Part shown: positions 46,025 to 56,640 of the stretch, piece after piece
Position numbering within the stretch: position 1 is the stretch's first letter
How the letters are laid out: each line of letters opens with the position of its first letter
From: Chlorops oryzae
Lineage: Eukaryota > Arthropoda > Insecta > Diptera > Chloropidae
Direction of reading: 5' to 3'
Assembly (NCBI GenBank): GCA_020466095.1
Contig: CM035806.1
Location: 137,579,599-137,643,598 of the forward strand
DNA length: 64,000 bases
Notes under the pieces: model-generated
Told to the model about the DNA's origin: nothing
Seen by the model: only the letters and a program-made list of their open reading frames with translations
Database searches by the model: none
Position numbers and translations under genes: made by a program

Positions 46025-47069
46025 ATGACTTTCGCAACACCCCCACAAATTCACACCCAAATTTGTTTCACCAAAATTCAATAAAATCGCAATAATCAAA
46101 TTCGAATAATTTATTTGTTCGGAAAAACAAAGCTTTTCATAAAAATTTCAAACTCCTAGCGTGACCGACTTCTGTACGCATTGATAGCAGCACACCAATA
46201 TCGACGCTGTTGTATGCACAGATACGTTACCGACCGTCAAACACGCGTCGAGCGTACACGCTTGATCGATATATGTTCGATGTTCGATCGCTACAGCTTA
46301 AGAGGTTGGTCGCAACTTTCGACACACTGTGGCGAAGCTGACCTACGCAATAAATAGGACGGTGTGATTTTCACGATGCACATATGTATATATATGTATA
46401 TATATATATATATACATATATGTAGGTGTATCAGCTCGCATGCACGGGCGCTTGCTATGGACAATTGCGCGGTGTTCTTTGTTCGAAATCACAACAAAAC
46501 TCTTACGAAGAAAGAGCGATTAAAGCAATAAAAAACGTTTTCGCAAAGCCCTTCAGAAAGCCAAAAAGGGAAGAAAAATAATTCGCTCATCGGCTCTCTC
46601 TCTCTCTTCGTTCTCAAATGAAGGGAACGAGAAGCCGACAAATAGACAACGAGTCGTCAGACCGCTAGGTTGTTGTTGTTCTATTCGCCACGCACTAAAC
46701 CACCGTTTACGCCAAACGGCAACGGGTACGCTAGCAATATGAAACGCTGAAGTCGAGGGGAAGGGGGGATCGTCCACGCTTCTATTGCGTGATCTGCTGC
46801 ACGCGCTCTGACCGTTAGTCCGTGCCCTTGAAATTGTACCAGGGCGAATGAAGGTCAGGGCGTGATGCACGTGGCTCACCTTCTTACTTCCTACAAAGAT
46901 TGGTCCACCGGAGCCGATTCCAGGCTCCTGGCACGGGATCGCCAAATGTTGAAGTGAGGGAGAGTAAGAAAGGGACGTACCTGTGTTTTCCGGATCGGCG
47001 TGTTGCTCTGGCGAGTTGCGGGAGATTCTTTTCTTGCGTTTTGTGTGTCGATTGCGCGACGCGATTGTT

Positions 47070-47100
<31 letters not shown>

Positions 47101-47240
47101 GTTAAGTTAGTGGTTAATGAGTTTTTTATTCTATATAAAATTGATGGCCTTCGTGGCGTTTTACATATAGAAAAAAAAATAAACACGGGCCTTCTTGGCG
47201 ATTTCTTATTATTATTAAATTAGTTCACTGTTCTTTTCCC
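46025..47240 (-). mobile_element. LTR-element leader family, copy 2
   Basis: It matches copy 1 (4870-7025) block by block, without the jockey insertion: GCCACGAAGGCC motifs near 47150-47160, CGCGTCGCGCAATCGACA near 47050, the donor-like site at 46974, the primer-site-like sequence at 46926-46944, the AATAGAAGCGTGGACGATCC block near 46770-46790, a TA/TATG microsatellite near 46383-46425, AATAAA near 46105 and the terminal GTGTTGCGAAAGTCA near 46030. A run of about 30 T (47072-47100) lies in it. Confidence 0.65.
46926..46944 (-). promoter_or_regulatory. Primer-binding-site-like sequence, copy 2
   Basis: Identical to the 19-mer at 5170-5188, read on the minus strand. It shows strong conservation of this site between two otherwise diverged copies. 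Confidence 0.45.
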
Positions 47241-47899
47241 TTTTTTCACTTAATACGTTTTCTACATCTTTTTTTTATCGTTCTTTTTGGTATTGGTAAA
47301 TTGATTATAAAGCGATTTTTACGATTTTGAAAATATATTCGGAGGTTTGCGGAGCGGCTGATGCGCGCGTTAACAGAGGCGACCGAAGAAAGAGTGAGTC
47401 GCCGTCGCTGGATGTTCGAGCATGTAGAACCAGAGTAGGCAATAAAGTTTGTTAAGTTGTGTTTGAATAAGGACTGTTCTCATAGCGTCGACGGTCGGAA
47501 TAAACGGACAATTGTGAATTTATTTGCTTTCACCTTTTAAATTTTTTGTTGCAAAGTTACTGTTCTGAAATGTCTGAAGAGTTCACCTTTTGTGATTTGG
47601 TTAGCAATTGTCTTCCCGAATTTTGAGAGCGGTAGCCAATTTCGAATTGTGATACGACTGAATAGGTCAATCATGGAGAAATGGTATTACTGCTGTCGCC
47701 AATATTTCTTTACGCGTTCGAACAATTTGTCTTTTTGATGGCCGATTCAGATTTTTCGAATCGCATAGAGAATACGTTATTTTTCATTGTGGCTGCTTGA
47801 AATCTTGTTTGTCTAAAATATCGACCTAATTAATGGTCGCCGTGCTGATCTTCGCTAGACAGAGAGTATCAGTTTCGTCTCATATCCGTTCTCATAGGA
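47241..47899. other. No gene recognised; possible LTR remnant
   Basis: The segment 47390-47560 has LTR-like features on the + strand (AATAAAG near 47440, GTCGACGGTCGGAATAAACG near 47490), but no partner repeat was found in the window. Confidence 0.35.
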
Positions 47900-48760
47900 A
47901 TCAGTCATGCATTGGCGCCGATTGCTGAAACAGTATTCAACTTCTCGATTGTCATGCTGTATGACGTTATCTGGAAAGTTCGCGCACATCAGGCGTCGAC
48001 TGAGACTGTTTTACGGAAGTTTGCAATAACAGGTGATGTTACGCGTTACACTTATTCACGTTGCATTTTTTGTCTTCATGGAATTTTCGCCTGTGATTCG
48101 CCAGACATTTGCAGAACAGTTTCTTTCCCTTCAACATATTCAGCCTTTTATTGGTTGACATTTTGAGAAATCTTTTGCATTTTATTCATTTCTGTTCATG
48201 TAAGTTGACGGCTGAGCTCCTTTTGTTGTTGTATACAGGTCTGACAATGGTCTCTGCTGCTTCCGCCAAGGTTTTAAGCCAGTTACTAAACACAATAACC
48301 GCAGGCTCTTGGTTCTTCTGATACATCTACCAGGTGAGTTCGTATAACGTTGGCAGTTTATTCACCTTATCAACATCGGGCTGCTTATATGCTCAGTTAG
48401 GTTGCATGCCTGTGTATTGTAGACCAGATATTTCGAAGTGTTAGTTCGAATTCGTCCAGCGTCTCCAATTTCTCCTTAATGGAATTGTCACACATTATCC
48501 ACCATTTCCTCCAGAATGAACTCAGATTATCCGAATTATGTTTTAAGTGTAGCGATTATATTTAACAAGAGTTGATTGAAGTTCAGTCTAGCTTCCAACT
48601 TTCCTTTAAGCAATGCTTCAACGCATTTCAATTTCTCAGAATGAGCAGATTCACCAATTTGCTTAGTGTGTTTTTGAACAATTACTTGAAGATAGGTCAG
48701 TCTTCCGGGCTTAACTCAAGATAAGAAAGCTCTCTGGGAATTATTCGCCTTACTGATATT
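47900..48760 (-). pseudogene. BEL/Pao gag remnant
   Basis: On the minus strand the sequence reads KEKLETLDEFELTLRNIWST (near 48420-48480), NWLKTLAEAAETIVRPVYNN and KRSSAVNLH (near 48205-48290), and then CKCLANHRRKFHEDKKC (near 48060-48110). The same order, AEAAATIVTPVYNTKKSSAVNVH-like, occurs in the BEL/Pao element at 37586-37897. Stops and frameshifts abound. Protease and pol are not present nearby. Confidence 0.7.
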
Positions 48761-49159
48761 TGTGATCTTGCGTATGTATCATTCCACTAGAATTAACAGT
48801 TTTGATATTCGAAGTTCTGCTTTTCGAAAGCATTGCATCTTTTTTGCAAATATTCCTACGAGGTGTATGTATGCATATGTCGCAGTCGAAGCTGCTGTTC
48901 TTAAATTCATCGTCGACGCCAAGGCACCCATAATAGTAGCACTGGTCACACGCAGCCCTTCGCTGTATTTCCTAAAAATATTTTTGCGGGTGGTTTCATG
49001 CCCAATTACACGTGTTTCCGTCTCTTCGGAGAATGAGGGACAAGCGGTAATAGTTAATTATTAATGTATTAATTTTTTTCAAAATTTTTTTGGCTATATA
49101 CTAATTAAATCTAAACAAATGCAATTGTTAATGACCTATAAATAAAAGAAATGGTATAA
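48761..49159. other. No gene recognised
   Basis: The sequence between the BEL gag remnant and the Transib remnant may include the 5' untranslated region and end of the latter. A CACTGGTCACAC string near 48941 is loosely like a Transib terminus but is too weak to call. Confidence 0.3.
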
Positions 49160-50205
49160 CCTATTATCGCATTTATTTTGTCATACTCGGAAGTGATGCA
49201 GCAATTAAGAAGCAAAAGTAAATATTTAGAGCATGGAGTAAATTCAAACATAGCAACAAAGTATTTGCACTTAACGAGCATTGCTCCCAAGCGAGCCCAG
49301 CAATTCAAGTACTTTTGGTTGAGCAAGATAAAAAGCGAAAAAACAGAAGCGGTCGAAAAGCACGTAATATCAATTTTTGGACCAGATGTTGACCATACCA
49401 AAATTAAAGATCGTATAAAAAAGCTTTGCTTCCAATTTGAATCGCGATGGAGCAAATCCCACCGTGATAAAACAAGATTTATGCATGACAATGCTATTTG
49501 GATAAGTTCAAAAATTTCTGCTGCTGATTTTGCTCTTGATCTCGCACCATCAACTTCAAAACAAAAACCGCAACGCGGAAGGCGAGAAAAATAGTTTGCT
49601 GAAAGTGCTTCGAGTACACAAAAACGGAATGCAAAGAGTTAATATCAAATAAAGCTTCGGAACTATTAACTATGGCTACCGCAATGCATCTGAGATCCTG
49701 TGAAAAAGAGACTCAGCAAACATTGTCAAAGAGTTGTCGGCTGCATCCCCTTCGAGAGGTACAGCTATAAAAAGAGCAAGGGTAAGCATTACGGAAAAGA
49801 AAAGTCTTACACCAGATCAAGCACTGGCCATGATCGTAGACGAAAATTTATAAACTGAGCAATACCGTGGAATACGATTGCATACGATACCTTACAGTCC
49901 GAAATTGTATCCATGCTATGACCTCGTTAAGCAATCAAAATTATTGTGCTACCCAAGCCTTGTTACTGTTACTGAAACATATGCTGAGATCAATTTGCAA
50001 TCCTTAATAGACCACACGGTGAAAAGATTAATAGATGCACAATATGAGGTTTTTAAGTCGTTCCCTGCCATTCAGGATGAATGATGCATAATAATAAAAT
50101 GGGGATGCGATGGAGCTGAACAGAACCGTTACAAGCAAAAATTTTCGGATGACAACATGTCAGACGAAAGCATGTTTTCTCTTTCAATGGTGCCTTTTCA
50201 ACTTA
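49160..50205 (+). pseudogene. Transib transposase remnant (RAG1-related family)
   Basis: The open piece 49178-49594 reads KYLEHGVNSNIATKYLHLTS, KHVISIFGPDVDHTKIKDRI and LCFQFESRWSKS. After frame changes follow SLTPDQALAMIVDENL (near 49803-49850), LYPCYDLVKQSKLLCYPSLV and TVTETYAEINLQSLIDHTVK (near 49907-50020). The sequence ends with KWGCDGAEQNRYKQKFSDDN (50098-50157), whose D lies where Transib and RAG1 have the first catalytic aspartate. Everything C-terminal of about 50205 is replaced by Penelope copy B. The family assignment is from recalled motif order and is fairly secure. Confidence 0.7.
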
Positions 50206-50291
50206 ACTTTATGTGCACTGAGTTGAAATTGATAAATCTTTCGGAAGAAATTGACTTAGAATACCAGTTAAAACTTAGATTTTCTTCATGT

Positions 50292-51652
50292 CTACGGATT
50301 GTCATGTCTAGAAAAGGAATCTTTTTGTCTTTTTCTATTTCGCAGGTGAACTTTAGTTTTGGGTGATATTCGTTCAAAACTTTTAAAATTTTGATTTTCC
50401 TCTTTGTTGACGATTGCGATCATATCGTCCACGTACTTGTGTATTATTTTAATATTTGTGATTGTTTCTTTTAGCCGTTCTTTAGTGTAATCTACGAGGT
50501 AATTTAAAACTATATCTGCATTTGTTGGGGAAAGGGGGTTGCCCATCGGCATGCCAATGTTTTGGTGATATAGTTGGTCATTAAATTTGAAATAGTTATT
50601 TTCAATTCGGCAAAACTCTAATATTTTTTTGAAAAGTGGTTTTGGTATAGTAGTGAACATTTTTAATTTTTCTCATTGTTTCATTATGATACGAACAGCT
50701 AAATTTGTGGATATATTATATTAAGGCTGTGTGTCGCATACAGCTGAAACTGAAAACTGAAACTGAATTCCATACAACAGCGACTGAAACAAGTCAGTCA
50801 CAGTTTTTTTCAGTCGTTGTTGTATGGAATTCAGTTTCATTTTTCAGTTTCAGCTGTATGCGACACCCGGCCTTTAGTGAAAAGGGAAACTACGTCGTAT
50901 GATATGAGGACTTCATTTTGAGCTAGTTTTTGCATTTTTAGTTTTGATTTAAGTTCAATACTATTTTTTACGTTATATTCTGACGAAATTATGTTTTAAA
51001 GGATGGTTCCGATATATATAGCTAGAAAATAGCACGGAACATTAGTGGAGGCGGAAATGGGTCGAAGTGGACAACCTTCTTTGTGAATTTTCGGTAGACC
51101 GTAGAGCTGGGGTGGTTGTGCAGCTGAGCTGTACATTTTATTTTTTTGTTGTATGTTTATGTGTTTTTGTTTGAAAATTTCTGCGACTAATTGGTTGTCC
51201 AGTCTTCTAGGTTTTTCTGTCAGATCTTCACTATTCTTTTTGTACACTGTCCTGTCTTCCAATAATTCTCCCATTTTCTTTAAATAGTGTTCTTTGTATA
51301 TCACGACTGTCTTGTTGCCTTTATCTGATGTGGTTATGACAATTTCACCTTTATGTTGTCCCATAAATTTTTGTGTGTTTTTATATGCCGTCAGAAGGAG
51401 ATGTTCTTTTTCTGTAATTAGTGTTTTATGCTGGTAGCTTCTGATTCTGTTGCACAGTGTGGTTCTCGCTATTTCCTTGTCTCTTTCATTTTCAAAAGTT
51501 TGTATGGCTTGTTCAATATCCGCTACAATGTGGATCGGTGGAAAGTTTTCGCTGTGGGAAGGAATGGCGAACTTCGGTCCTAGAGAGAGAAACCATTTTT
51601 GTTCTTCTGGGAAGTCAATATTTGCGTTATTCACGAACCAGTCTTCGTTCAT
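50292..51652 (-). pseudogene. Penelope reverse transcriptase, copy B
   Basis: The motifs are as in copy A: ITTSDKGNKTVVIYKEHYLK, PPQLYGLPKIHKEGCPLRPI, IGMPMGNPLSPTNADI and KYVDDMIAIV. The palm is split by the 150 bp element at 50724-50873. A few substitutions distinguish it from copy A (for example ENQNFK for ENQKFK). It is non-functional for the same reasons. Confidence 0.88.
50724..50873. mobile_element. 150 bp palindromic element in Penelope copy B (TTA TSD)
   Basis: Same element, position and orientation-neutral hairpin as 44391-44540, flanked by TTA (50721-50723 and 50874-50876). The left flank has an extra ATATT relative to copy A. Only a few bases differ from the copy A insert. Confidence 0.9.
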
Positions 51653-52270
51653 AATGAACCCGAAGTGTGCAAGTTTATTCTCATTTTTTTTTCAAATTTT
51701 CGTTTTTGGATTGTTTTAGTTTTTTCTTTTATGAAATTATATAATATGTGTTGTTTTGTTTGTTGAAAAAATCTTCTGTTTCCTTTTGATTTAAAACCGA
51801 TTATATCGTCCTTTTTAGTGGTTCCATTTTCTTTTTTGTTGTTTTTATGCACATATGAACTTCTCTTATTTCGAGTTTAAGAAGTTTTTCATGGAAAACT
51901 CGTTCAATATTTTCTGCTGCTCTGGTAGTTTGCGTGTTAGTAAACATCTTAGAGGTGTTGCTGGAGTATTTTATATGATCTGGAATTATTCTGTAGTTTT
52001 TACATCGTAGGAGGAATTTTAAAGTTTCCAATTTTCTAGCCAGTTTTCTGTTTTCCGTGCTGTATTGTTTTAGTTTTAGGGTAGTTTCGTTGTTGTATTA
52101 AAACGCAATATGTTGAAAAATATTGTAAAATATTATATATTATTTATGTTATTGTTGATTCGCCCTTTTTTTTAATTTGATTTGATTCTGTAGGCTTTTG
52201 GCCGTAATTAGAGGAAAAAGAATATATACATATTTGCTTTTTTATCCAGTTATTTTCAATTTTATTTTTC

Positions 52271-52307
52271 GATATTTCGACTGAAATTATTAGTCATCAT
52301 CAGGAAA
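52271..52307 (-). ncRNA. Hammerhead-ribozyme-like motif, left arm
   Basis: On the minus strand CTGATGA (52303-52297) is followed by a TGACT...AGTC hairpin and GAAATATC. The layout CTGATGA, stem II, GAAA, 2 bp self-complementary stem III (AT/AT), then UC matches the minimal hammerheads described in Penelope-like elements. One extra U sits between CTGATGA and stem II, and stem I is only about 4 bp, so activity is uncertain. Confidence 0.5.
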
Positions 52308-52390
52308 TCTGTACAAATTTATTTTTGAATTAATGACTTTCTTACACAATGTGATATATTAATGCGTTTTGTTATATATTTTTGTACAGA

Positions 52391-52431
52391 TTTCCTGATG
52401 ATGACTGATAATTTCAGTCGAAATATCGAAA
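52391..52431 (+). ncRNA. Hammerhead-ribozyme-like motif, right arm
   Basis: CTGATGA at 52395-52401, stem II GACT (52403-52406) with AGTC (52416-52419), GAAA at 52420-52423, TATC to 52427 as the expected cleavage point, and a short stem I TTTC/GAAA. It is the mirror copy of the left-arm motif with one loop-base change. The same caveats apply. Confidence 0.5.
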
Positions 52432-53039
52432 AATAAAATTGAAAATAACTGGAGAAAAAAGCAAATATGTATATATTCTTTTTCCTCTAATTACGGCCAA
52501 AAGTCTACAGAAACAAATATATTATTTAGTTTAATCGATATTTTCGATGAATTTATTACCTGTCACCTAAAGGTAGTATGACTTTTATTTCAAATCAATA
52601 TATCAAATCTAATAGGTTGTACCTCAAGATCTGAGCAGGAAGATCTGGGACAACATTATTAACCTTTTGTCAGTTAAAAATTATCATCGCATAGTTTACT
52701 ACTAACTTTATTTTATCGTTTCTAAAGACAGTTCACAACGACACACGCATGAACTGACAATAACAGAATTAATTTCTTTCAAAATTTAATAAAGCATTAC
52801 CACTAAAATTTAGCAGAAGTTTCCTTCTTTTGAATCTTGTCTGTAAATGAACTCGAAAAGCAGGCAGTATTAACAAAAACAAAGTATCGAGTTTTCGCAA
52901 TTGTGTCTCGATATTAACACATTCATATTTCTTTCCGATTTACCGAAAACCAATTTTACATACAGATATCAAGGAGTTTTCGAAAAAATAAGCTTGAGGA
53001 CAGAGCTGTAAATTAATGATTCATTTCTGTCTTTTAATT

Positions 53040-53270
53040 CAATTGAATTTAAGAAATTTGAATCAATTCAATTCAACACAAAATTTTAATTGAATTAAAA
53101 TTTGAATGCATTCTTTTGAATTGAAAATTTTGAATGAATTCTTTTGAATTTAAATATTTAAAAGATTTAAAATTTGAATTCACTCTTTGGCGAATATAAA
53201 AATTTGAATTCATTCCCTTAAAAAAATATTTGAAAGAATTTAAATTTGAATTCATTCATGAGTGAATTCA
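53040..53270. repeat. Degenerate TTGAATTCAAATT-type low-complexity tract
   Basis: Short inverted and direct runs of GAATTCAAATTTGAATTC-like sequence recur irregularly. Frames here are chance. Confidence 0.7.
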
Positions 53271-53289
53271 AAATAGATATTTTCGATAC

Positions 53290-53405
53290 AAGTGTCGAAA
53301 TGAAGCTTTTTTTTGCACGAGTGGTAAATGTTGTAAAACGAGGCGCAGCCGAGTTTTACAATACCACGAGTGCGAAAAAAGCTGAGTTTCGACACGAGTG
53401 CCGAA
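53290..53405. repeat. Hairpin with GCACGAGTGGT/ACCACGAGTGC arms
   Basis: TTTTTTGCACGAGTGGTAAA and the downstream TACCACGAGTGCGAAAAAAG are imperfect complements. Inner GTAAAACGAGGCG / CAGCCGAGTTTTAC and outer GTGTCGAAA / TTTCGACAC also pair. It is a short multi-part inverted repeat of unknown class. Confidence 0.6.
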
Positions 53406-53569
53406 CAATATTTTATGCAATAAGATTTCAAATTGGATTTTAACCTAAATTTAAGAAAGCGTGTTTTTTGTTTGTTTGTTATTGTGAAGAAATTTTTTAT
53501 TTTGATTTGACAGATTCATAATTTGAAATTCTTTATTATACAACTTCGTAGTATGCTCTGCTTATTTTT

Positions 53570-53673
53570 GCCTTGTATTTTTTGAAATGCGTGCATTTTG
53601 AAATTTATTATTGCACGCCTTGCCTTGTATTTTTTGAAATGCGTGCGTTTTGAAATTTATTATTGCACGCCTT
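53570..53673 (+). repeat. Tandem duplication, 2 x 52 bp
   Basis: The unit starting GCCTTGTATTTTTTGAAATG occurs at 53570-53621 and 53622-53673 with one visible base difference. Confidence 0.85.
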
Positions 53674-53784
53674 GAAATTCATTCTTAAAAAACCATGTAG
53701 TATGCCATGCTTTTTGTTTGTATAAACAATTTTTTATACTTTCTCAAAACTAGTGTCATAATATGCTTCATTATGATTTTAAAA

Positions 53785-53816
53785 TCGACATCATAATAGG
53801 CCTATTATGATGTCGA
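53785..53816. repeat. Perfect 32 bp palindrome
   Basis: TCGACATCATAATAGG followed directly by its reverse complement, with AGGCCT in the centre and no spacer. Confidence 0.88.
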
Positions 53817-54329
53817 ATTGCTTAAAAGTAATTTTAATTCTTTTTTTCCATTCACCACTTCTCAAATTTATTTGCTAAGTAGACTGAAACTCGTCGCCAT
53901 ATTATTAAAGGCAAGAAATGTATTATCTTATGTTTTCGATGTAATTTAGTTTTCAACGAAATATATCGTTGTCGCCGAATTTATTTTCAAAAACTTAAAT
54001 CGGCCAATCAAGCCAATCTCCCTTGCCTGAAACTGCAAGCAAGCTTTGCGCAGCTAATTCAGATACCTTCAATGAAGATGGACCGTCTAATTAAAAAAAA
54101 ATTAAAAGAGATATAAGAAAATCGTGTAAAAAAATGGCCCCAACTAGTGTTTTTGAGGATAGTTCAGAACTAGTCCCCTTTGACACTAGTTGGAATTAGT
54201 TATCTTTCAACATATTGAAGCTTATAATCTCCTTAACAATCGTGCCAAATTTCAAGTTGATATCTCTAAAACTTCATATAAAAATTAATTTTGAGATGCT
54301 AGATTGACTAAATCTCAAACTGCGCGATG

Positions 54330-56640
54330 TGACATTTCGGAGTGTTCAATCCCATGCAGCAGCCAGAGCCGACGGAACATCGTGGAACGGTCATCTACTG
54401 AAAGAACCGCAGTACATCTCCTCATTGCTTTTCATTCTCTTTAATTTCGGAACAATCGCTGTGACTGCCGACATATGTGCGATGTTTCACCAAGTGCCAA
54501 ACGAAAAGATCTGGCAACGCTTTCTATGTAGGAGCGATGACAACTTGCCCTCAGATGATTATGAGACGATAGTGTTGGCATTTGTAGCCGCCTGCTCTCA
54601 TATTTGGCTATACACATTTTGAAAACAAACACCTTAGAATACAATAACTGCCATTCGAGAGCAATTGAAACCACCCATGCACTACACCCCCCGTGGACGA
54701 CTTGGTCGACAGAAACAAGTTTGGGATCATTAGAATGCAACGGTGGATTCGACTTAGGAAAATTTTCATCTATTTCGAACGACGTCATCGGGGCATTGGA
54801 CGGCTCCGCATCAAAAAAAAAAGTAAGCTCTTATAAACGAGCGCAGCGAAAAGTTTTTAGGCTTGCAGTTAAGTTTGACGAATCAACATGTCACATCCGG
54901 TGAAAGAAGGGCTGTTAAACGGAGTAAAAACACTCGTCCGGGTCGCTAATTCTTCCTTGCCGCGTTTCTCCTTTCATCCTGGTATCTCAAAGACAGTTCA
55001 ACTCCCCATTAATGTAGTTGCTAGTGAGTAGTCATATTTAGTCGTGGCGCATTGGAGATTCCTGGAATACGATGAGTTCACTAGCAGTGGCTTCGTATGC
55101 TCGATGATTTAGTGCCCTTCTTTAGCAAAAGTTTTGATCCCGGGGTTGGAGCTGGAAGCAGCTGTGGTGGGAACGAGAATGAAGCAGATTATCGTCAACG
55201 AGCATACCCTCTCACCAAAAGCCGCCATCATATGGAGTGACTCTTAAGACAGTTTTGAAAGGGATATCTAGCAGCCACCATACTTACTAACCCTACGTCG
55301 CGCACAGAATCGCAGAGATTTTACAAGCCACTGATATTAACGAGGGAAAATGTATTCCGACCTAAGAAAATGTCACCGATGAGGCCACAAGAAGACAAAA
55401 TAATATTGATTTCTCCGTGGAATTAAGATGATTGAACGGAACTCCCGTCCTGAATGCAGCTGAAGTGGAGGCGATTGGCCTGGCTATGAGCAAGCTGCCA
55501 GATCATCAGCAAGAAAACGAATGTGATGACGAAGAGAAAATTCGACCAAAAGTGATGCTGATGACTGCCAGAAACCAGTTCGTTGATTTTGAGCTTTTTC
55601 CGGCTTATAATCATTTAATAAGAACAGTCTTTCGTAATTCTATTGGCTAACCACTCTGCGCTCGACACAGCAACCGGGACTTTCACGGATTAACTGCCGG
55701 AGATTTCGAAAAAGTCGAAAGGATTTTATTCAGGTTAGCTTTCCGAATGAAATTCAGGACGGGGAAAAGGGACAGAGGTTCCGGAAGAGTAACTCTCGAG
55801 CCAATGGGTTTCCGTACGCCGCATTCCTTTCCATTCCGGTTTAGTGGTCTCGATTATTTTGGCCCCTTGAGCATAACTGTTGGAAGACGAACTGAGAAAC
55901 GATGAGTAGCACTATTTAAGTAAATCTATTTGTAAATCTTCGAGAAGTTGCTTTGAAAATTCAGACAAAGGAAATAATTTTAATAGTTTCAACAAACGGG
56001 CTAACAGGTTCAATGAAGTTTTCAAAGCTGACCGAAGCGAACTTTCCCGAAAAGGTCTCGAATGAGAGTTCAATTGTTCAGCCAATCCATCAGAGGGTGG
56101 TGCATTGTGTGAAGCGCGTATTTCATCAGCCATTAAAAAGTGAGTCTCGGAGAAAACATGTGTTGCACTGCCTCTTGGTTGAAGTGGAAAATATCTCCTA
56201 TATACGATTACTCATCTTCCTTTAACCGCGGATGATAAAGAGGCTCTCAGGCCAAACCATTTTTAAACAACCAGCCGAAAGCGACGTTACTCTGAGCAAG
56301 CAGTGGCGGATATTAAAGAGCCTTCGGGACAATCGTTGGAAGCGCTGGGTGAACGAGTATCAACCTAAGCTCACACGAAGAGTGAAATGCTGCAACCACA
56401 CTGAGCGGAAGGAAGGATATGTTGTATTCATCTGCGACCCTTGTTGCTATATACTTCGAAGGAGCAATGGGGGCTGTATTTGGTCACTTGCTTGTACATC
56501 GAAACTGACGGTTTGTCACGAAAAGCGAATGTCAAGACTTGATCAAAAGTACTGAGAAGACCGGTGTCTAAATCAGCCGTTCTGGATATCGACGATAATG
56601 AATCTGGTCGCTACACGGGCTGTGGATTTCGCAGAACGAC
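54330..56640 (+). pseudogene. BEL/Pao pol remnant: RT, RNase H, integrase C-part
   Basis: The first piece reads FNFGTIAVTADICAMFHQVP and WQRFLCRSDDNLPSDDY, the Pao RT palm with its catalytic aspartate. Then come GGFDLGKFSSISNDVIGAL, an RNase H-like LIPGLELEAAVVGTRMKQI and AAIIWSDS near 55130-55245, and integrase C-terminal pieces PAESDVTLSKQWRILKSLRD and RWVNEYQPKLTRRVKC near 56268-56390. Stops occur in every frame. The integrase catalytic core is very poor. It lies in Mmp1 intron 1 in the sense direction. Confidence 0.75.

Larger units (their letters stand above)
50206..52130 (-). mobile_element. Penelope-like element, copy B
   Basis: The segment 50206-51679 is nearly identical to 43880-45339 of copy A, including the TIR element, the frameshift after the YVDD region and the stop before MFTTIP. 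Upstream it keeps the genuine N-terminal region: ETLKFLLRCKNYRIIPDHIK and ENIERVFHEKLLKLEIREVH (51801-52031). The 3' part with the GIY-YIG nuclease is lost at 50206, where a Transib fragment begins. The inverted repeat with hammerhead-like motifs lies just upstream (52186-52512). Confidence 0.9.
52186..52512. repeat. Inverted repeat, ~130 bp arms, next to Penelope copy B
   Basis: The left arm (52186-52319) and right arm (about 52379-52512) are near-perfect reverse complements around a ~60 bp AT-rich centre. The left arm is in the sense of Penelope copy B and upstream of its ORF, where Penelope elements carry their terminal repeat. Each arm holds one hammerhead-like motif. Confidence 0.85.

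Noticed and set aside
48762..49064. 100-codon plus-strand ORF next to the Transib remnant
   Set aside because: It matches no Transib motif and lies upstream of the recognisable transposase start, with no supporting signals.
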